Shown here one piece after another: positions 59,804-64,000 of a stretch of DNA of 64,000 nucleotides. Numbering within the stretch: the first letter of the stretch is position 1; every line of letters starts with the position of its first letter. Below the pieces are notes generated by a model, which made no database searches, was not told the DNA's origin, and was given only the letters and a program-made list of their open reading frames with translations. This DNA comes from Diplolepis rosae (lineage: Eukaryota > Arthropoda > Insecta > Hymenoptera > Diplolepididae): positions 8,287,001 to 8,351,000 of the forward strand of contig JAPYXD010000698.1 in NCBI GenBank assembly GCA_030998225.1, read 5' to 3'. The translations under genes and the position numbers were made by a program.

Positions 59804-60329
59804 ATGTAAAACTCTGAGTTTTTATCAACCTTGGACCCTAAAGCCAATTACCAACATCAACATATATCTTCAATAATATTGCTATTCTTGAAAGCAAAAT
59901 TATCTATTTTTGCTTGTGGTCTTATTTTCGTGAATGAAAACTACCTTATTTTCAGTAAAAATTAAAAAAAAAATCGAAAAGTTATTGACAATTACATTTT
60001 ACTGCAAAATTTTTTGTAAAATTTTCACTCAAACCAACTTGACTGACAGTCTCTATCGCTTTCTGTAGTATTTTCCAAATTTTCAGAAAAATATTTTGTA
60101 AAATGAAAAAGTTATTTTGCACGAACTTTTACAGGAATTTGGTCACGTGATCTGTTTGATTCATGGCCTTAAAATGTGAAATTCATTGTTCGAGCGCATG
60201 CGTCTTTATCTTTTAAACGAAGATTATTTCGAACATAGACTGAAAAAAATTGTCTGTTATGCCAACAAACTAACTTTAATTTATTTCCAGGACAAGAGAA
60301 CATTTTTTTCAAATTACAGAAATATGAAC

Positions 60330-60873
60330 TTTTTTTCTTCGCTACATACCAAATTTTTAAAAATTATGCGATTCTGATAAAGCACGAATCATTTTTTCAG
60401 GGAAAAGATTCCCTACAACTTGACCGTATTTAATTCTTTTAAATAAGTTCTTTAGTGGCTGAAACCATTGAATAACAATTTACCAAAATAAAATAATTAT
60501 AAACAAATTGCTGAATTTGATAATAATTGATTCATTTTCAAAAATTGGAGACGGTCAAGTTGTAGAGAATCTTTTATCCGAAAAACAGAGTTTCGATTTA
60601 TTAGAATTGGATCATTTTTTAAAATTTTTTGAAAAATTTTCACTCAAACCAACTTGACTGACGTTCTCTATCGTGTTCTGTAGTATTTTCCAAATTTTTA
60701 GGAAGATATTTTTGCCTTCCACGAAATCTTACAGGAATTGGGTCACGTGATCTGGTTGATCCATGGCCTCAAATGATCTCTTAAATAATAATTTAAATTT
60801 GAATAATATTGCTATTCTTGAAAGTAAAATTATGTATTTTTGAAAGAGGTCTAATTTTCATGGATGAACTACC
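60330..60873. mobile_element. GGTAG fold-back interrupted by a GGCCATGG MITE half
   Basis: The fold-back body (about 60330-60625; aaattatgcgattctgataa, gacggtcaagttgtagagaa) and its right end (60800-60873, before TTAA at 60874-60877) flank a right half of the GGCCATGG MITE (about 60626-60768). The nesting order is the reverse of that at 55.6-60.2 kb. The left end is missing. Confidence 0.65.
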
Positions 60874-60877
60874 TTAA

Positions 60878-61385
60878 TGTAACAATAATTTTCTGTTACT
60901 TCCACAGAATCTTATTTTTCTTAGTGTAGTTCTCAACTTTATAATTTTGTATTCAAAATGGCGGATCCAATATTAGGGACCTTTATTCTCGCGATTTGCG
61001 TGGAAGTAAGTTTTCGAAGGTTTGGGGTAATTAAATTCAAATTGGCTCTTAAAATTTTAAAACTAATCCAATAAAATAAACGTGGGTTTTCCGTGTACTT
61101 TTTTATGTTTTTGAGGCAAATTTCAGAAAATTTCTTGCATTCTCATGTTTTTACACCATATAACATAAAATTAGCAATCAGCTCTTCAAGATCATCAATC
61201 TTCTTCCAAAATCGTTCTTGAACAATCTTTCACTCAACCCCCATACTTTCTTTTTGATCACCTTCACTTTATTTATTCTTTTCTCCAGGTTATCATTCTT
61301 TTTTAAATACTGCTATAACTTTTTATTTTCCTCTCTTTCGAGGTTAATTTTGATTATTCAAGTTTTGAGTCATGAAGACACAAAG
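60878..61385. other. Intergenic, no gene seen
   Basis: AT-rich; a short GC-richer spot near 60.96-61.03 kb (ggcggatccaatattaggga). No coding region is supported. Confidence 0.4.
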
Positions 61386-61529
61386 TTAATTTAGAATTGT
61401 ATCTTGACATGTTTCTGCACATGTCCTTTGTTATATTGACCCACAGTGATATATCTGTGATATTTAATTTGGCATGGGGTCAGTTTAGTTCCAATTTGTT
61501 TATGTCGTAAAAAACATAAACATCAGAAA

Positions 61530-61570
61530 GGCAAACGTTTCGGCCACAAATGGGGGCCCTCTTCAGTGCC
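61530..61570 (-). ncRNA. Hammerhead-like ribozyme motif, left arm
   Basis: On the minus strand: stem I GGCA/TGCC (61570-61567 with 61533-61530), core CTGAAGA (61566-61560), a GGCC-type stem II, core GAAAC (61541-61537) and triplet GTT (61536-61534). Position 7 of the core (A instead of T) is the one position known to tolerate any base, and GTT satisfies the NUH rule, so activity is possible. Confidence 0.65.
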
Positions 61571-61761
61571 AACAATTTTAATTTGCATTAAAAATAATAA
61601 TTATAAACTAAACAAGCAAAACTCATGCAACTTAATATTTATTTTGTTTTTGTTTTTTTTTTTTTTGTTTTATTCTTATAATAAATTTATTAATAAAATT
61701 ACAACATGCGAATAGACCCTCCAGCATCGTCCTCACACAGAAGTCCTCTCGTGTCCGATTC

Positions 61762-61977
61762 GTGGAAGATGTGAATCGCTGAACACGCCACCTCAAAGGC
61801 ACACAACCACAATTAATTCCATAAAAACACAGATCAAAAATCCAATCGTGAGCCCTCGATGGAGAACGCACAGCACAACACACACACACACACGAACCCG
61901 AGAAGTTAAGGGTGAGTCAAAAACCGATAAATTTGAATTTGGGAAGAAAAAATTAAAAATTTTTTTTTTTTTCCTCT
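61762..61977. other. Unique centre of the inverted-arm element
   Basis: Present once, between the arms. It includes a (CA)n tract at about 61875-61894. Minus-strand open frames of 85-87 codons that cross it run into the arms and are not convincing genes. Confidence 0.4.
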
Positions 61978-62164
61978 GAATCGGACACGAGAGGACTTCT
62001 GTGTGAGGACGATGCTGGAGGGTCTATTCGCATGTTGTAATTTTATTAATAAATTTATTATAAGAATAAAACAAAAAAAAAACAAAAACAAAATAAATAT
62101 TAAGTTGCATGAGTTTTGCTTGTTTAGTTTATAATTATTATTTTTAATGCAAATTAAAATTGTT

Positions 62165-62205
62165 GGCACTGAAGAGGGCCCCCATTTGTGGCCGAAACGT
62201 TTGCC
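62165..62205 (+). ncRNA. Hammerhead-like ribozyme motif, right arm
   Basis: The plus-strand mirror of the left-arm motif: GGCA (62165-62168), CTGAAGA (62169-62175), a stem II of GGCC/GGCC type, GAAAC (62194-62198), GTT (62199-62201), TGCC (62202-62205). The core, the stem I pairing and the short stem III (AC/GT) follow the same design as the ribozyme at 59.77 kb. Confidence 0.65.
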
Positions 62206-62297
62206 TTTCTGATGTTTATGTTTTTTATGACATAAACAAATTGGAACTAAACTGACCCCATGCCAAATTAAATATCACAGATATATTAATTTAGAAT

Positions 62298-64000
62298 ATT
62301 TCAAAAATTGCGGCTCATTTTACGAAGTCATTAAAAGACTAAATCATGATTTCATGTCAGGAATATATGTTTTTTATTCATGTTAGGAATTATTTATAAT
62401 TATTATATAATTAATTTCTAGTTCTGTCCTACACTTCAATTCTAGAAATCTGCAATCTCCCTGTGTAAGCAATTTGTCAATGTTTATGTTCTGAATATCA
62501 AATAGTTTGTTCAGAAATGTTTTATGTACATTAAGAATTCACTAAAGTAACGGCACACATTTTTTGGAGAATCTAAGAGAATTTATCGAGTTGTCGAAAT
62601 CTCAATTGGGCTTCGTTATTTCGGTAAGATCAGAGAATCTTTTTTTCTCTTAGAAATATGGGCGAGACTTGTATATAAAATATGTGACATTGTGTGACTC
62701 ATGAAAGATAAAGTAAAAGTCCAGGAGAGATTTTAGTTTTTTCCAGACAGGTGGTCGATTGGAATGAGTAACTTGGAAATGATAGTAAATAAAATGACTT
62801 TCGTCCAGTCATCAAATGTAAATTTCAAGCAAAGTTATGAGCAGTGCATAAATTGACCATTTTGGTCCTTAAAGCAACGAAATTCGTTCGATTAATCGAA
62901 AATTAAGTTAATTTACTAAAATAGATTTTTATTGAAAAAACATGTCAATGGCGCTCACAAGTATTTTTAATTGTGATATTTTGTAAAATTTTCTCAAAAA
63001 ATAAAAAATGTCATAGGGTTAATTTTAAGTTAGGAAATAATTTGACTTAAAACTTGGCTCTTGAAATTTATTAAGAAAATACCAAATTATGTTGGATACC
63101 TTAGTTCAGAAAACTTGAATCTCTCATAAAATCGCACTAAAGTGAAACTGTGGGGCCACGCTGTCTCGCGATTCTGAACTCAATTGTCAGGACCAAAGGC
63201 GTAGCTATTCATTTTTTCATCCCAAAGCCGAATATACAACAGCATATTTTTTGGAATCAAAAATAAAACTTTTCTTGTTAATAATCATTAGTTCATTCAG
63301 GACAAAAAGAGTTCATTTTATTCCTGGTTAATTCATCTATTAATTGTGACAAATAAAATAGTATTTATAATTTTTATAAATAATTTTTATACGAAATGGG
63401 TATTTTTAGACGAATGATACCTTTCAGGAAAAATAAAAATGAACTAACCTGGGTATGAATGTTTTTGACTTTGAAATATATATTATATTGTACAAATTAT
63501 ATTACATTTTGGATCCGCCATTTTGAATTTTGTAATTCTGATGTCATATTTAAATTTAACGGCTCGAAAAACTTTGAGATACTAAGTTTTTAACTTCACC
63601 TAAGGTTGTAATTTCACAGTACTTTAATCAAAGTTTATTTCTAAAATATAATGTAATTTTACAACACAAGATGTATTGAAATTTTACAACTGGTTGTGGC
63701 GCCGCTTTATAGCAAATTCACACATGTATTTTAATTCCGAAAAATGACTTTACAAGTACTGTAATTTCACTTTACAATACCTCGACTGTAATTTTACATT
63801 ACAATTGGGTGATAAAATTCTATTAAAGTATTGTATTAAATTTCTTTGAATCAAACAAATTTGTGCATTGCTATACGGTTCAAGAAAAGTTTATTTGATT
63901 TAAAGAAATTTCTTGATTTTTTTTTTCTTGGAATTAAAGAAATAAATGTACGCGCAGTCGCATAGTACATACGTAATGTAACTCGCAGTAATATTTAATT
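62298..64000. other. Intergenic, no gene seen
   Basis: AT-rich without a supported coding frame. About 63.60-63.83 kb resembles the palindrome unit seen at 15.67-15.85 and 24.53-24.71 kb (cagtactttaatc ... attaaagtattgta), a diverged MITE relative. Confidence 0.45.

Larger units (their letters stand above)
56361..59887 (+). mobile_element. Penelope-like retroelement (PLE), 5'-truncated, with 16-bp TSD
   Basis: A 3.5-kb insertion is bounded by the exact direct repeat aataatattgctattc (56361-56376 and 59872-59887). It contains one open frame with RT and GIY-YIG endonuclease, a long 3' region with a TG/TA microsatellite and, near the right end, a hammerhead ribozyme motif. The left and right borders carry a 22-bp inverted match (ttgaagatatatgttgatgt near 56411; aacatcaacatatatcttc near 59853), a structure seen in PLEs whose 5' part carries an inverted tail fragment. 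Confidence 0.85.
55769..59945. mobile_element. Middle GGTAG fold-back, split by the Penelope-like element
   Basis: The left part starts GGTAGTTGATCCATGAAAAT after TTAA (55765-55768); the right part ends gaatgaaaactacc before TTAT (59946-59949). The target in the host MITE reads ctcttaatttttt in the intact copy, which fits a TTAA duplication. The right arm is broken at aataatattgctattc by the retroelement. Confidence 0.85.
55636..60168. mobile_element. Outer GGCCATGG MITE, split by nested insertions
   Basis: The left part starts GGCCATGGATCAATCGGATC after TTAA (55632-55635); the right part ends tgattcatggcc before TTAA (60169-60172). Between the halves lies the GGTAG fold-back with its own guest. 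Joining the halves conceptually matches the order of the intact copy at 51752-52106. Confidence 0.85.
61386..62297. mobile_element. Inverted-arm element with hammerhead motifs, possible PLE/retrozyme relative
   Basis: Two arms of about 310 bp (61449-61761 and 61978-62286) are nearly perfect inverted copies around a 216-bp unique centre that contains a CA microsatellite. A 12-bp direct repeat, ttaatttagaat, brackets the whole (61386-61397 and 62286-62297), consistent with a target duplication. Each arm contains a hammerhead-type core. No protein is encoded. The motif layout ties it to Penelope-like terminal repeats, but the arms do not otherwise match the PLE at 56-60 kb by eye. Confidence 0.7.

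Noticed and set aside
61632..62169. Minus-strand frames of 85 and 87 codons
   Set aside because: They cross the arm and centre of the inverted-repeat element and share mirrored sequence; no protein signature.

Overview
This window is AT-rich eukaryotic, almost certainly insect, DNA. The evidence is one long uninterrupted divergent ionotropic receptor (IR) gene, a receptor family found only in protostomes, set in about 60 kb of intergenic sequence packed with small palindromic DNA transposons. There are no operons or other bacterial features. A hymenopteran is my best guess for the host, but nothing here proves it.

Layout. (a) 1-21 kb: no supported coding gene. It holds a 1.3 kb TIR element (3244-4564), TTAA-flanked and TA-flanked MITEs, an internal duplication (15.2-17.06 kb) whose second copy carries a nested transposon pair, and a 160-bp-period repeat (18.6-19.4 kb). 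(b) 21.15-22.82 kb and 25.94-27.22 kb: arrays built from a self-complementary TCCGA/TCGGA-rich palindrome whose compact two-ended form is at 37.82-38.40 kb. (c) 27.56-29.44 kb, minus strand: an apparently intact 627-residue divergent IR. Its 5' end lies in a 161-bp tandem triplication, and its 3' flank is duplicated on the far side of a TCCGA array. (d) 35.3-35.96 kb: a GC-richer island that looks like a promoter with a non-coding first exon. (e) 39.75-42.8 kb: a decayed second copy of the IR locus, with lost start codon, nonsense codon, frameshift and missing central domain. (f) 43-55.6 kb: more nested MITEs and fold-back elements. (g) 55.6-60.2 kb: a three-level nest, in which a Penelope-like retroelement (RT plus GIY-YIG endonuclease) sits in a TTAA fold-back element, which sits in another TTAA MITE. 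Its tail carries a near-perfect minimal hammerhead ribozyme motif. (h) 61.4-62.3 kb: an inverted-arm element carrying two further hammerhead-like cores, one per arm in opposite orientation.

The genes do not form a pathway. The IR would be a chemosensory membrane channel; the rest is mobile DNA. The most interesting signals are the three hammerhead-type motifs tied to Penelope-like DNA, the TTAA-flanked palindrome families whose target-site rule is supported by a paralogous empty site, and the active-versus-decayed IR pair. I worked by eye: identities and boundaries are approximate, and long AT-rich stretches may hide small exons I could not recognise.
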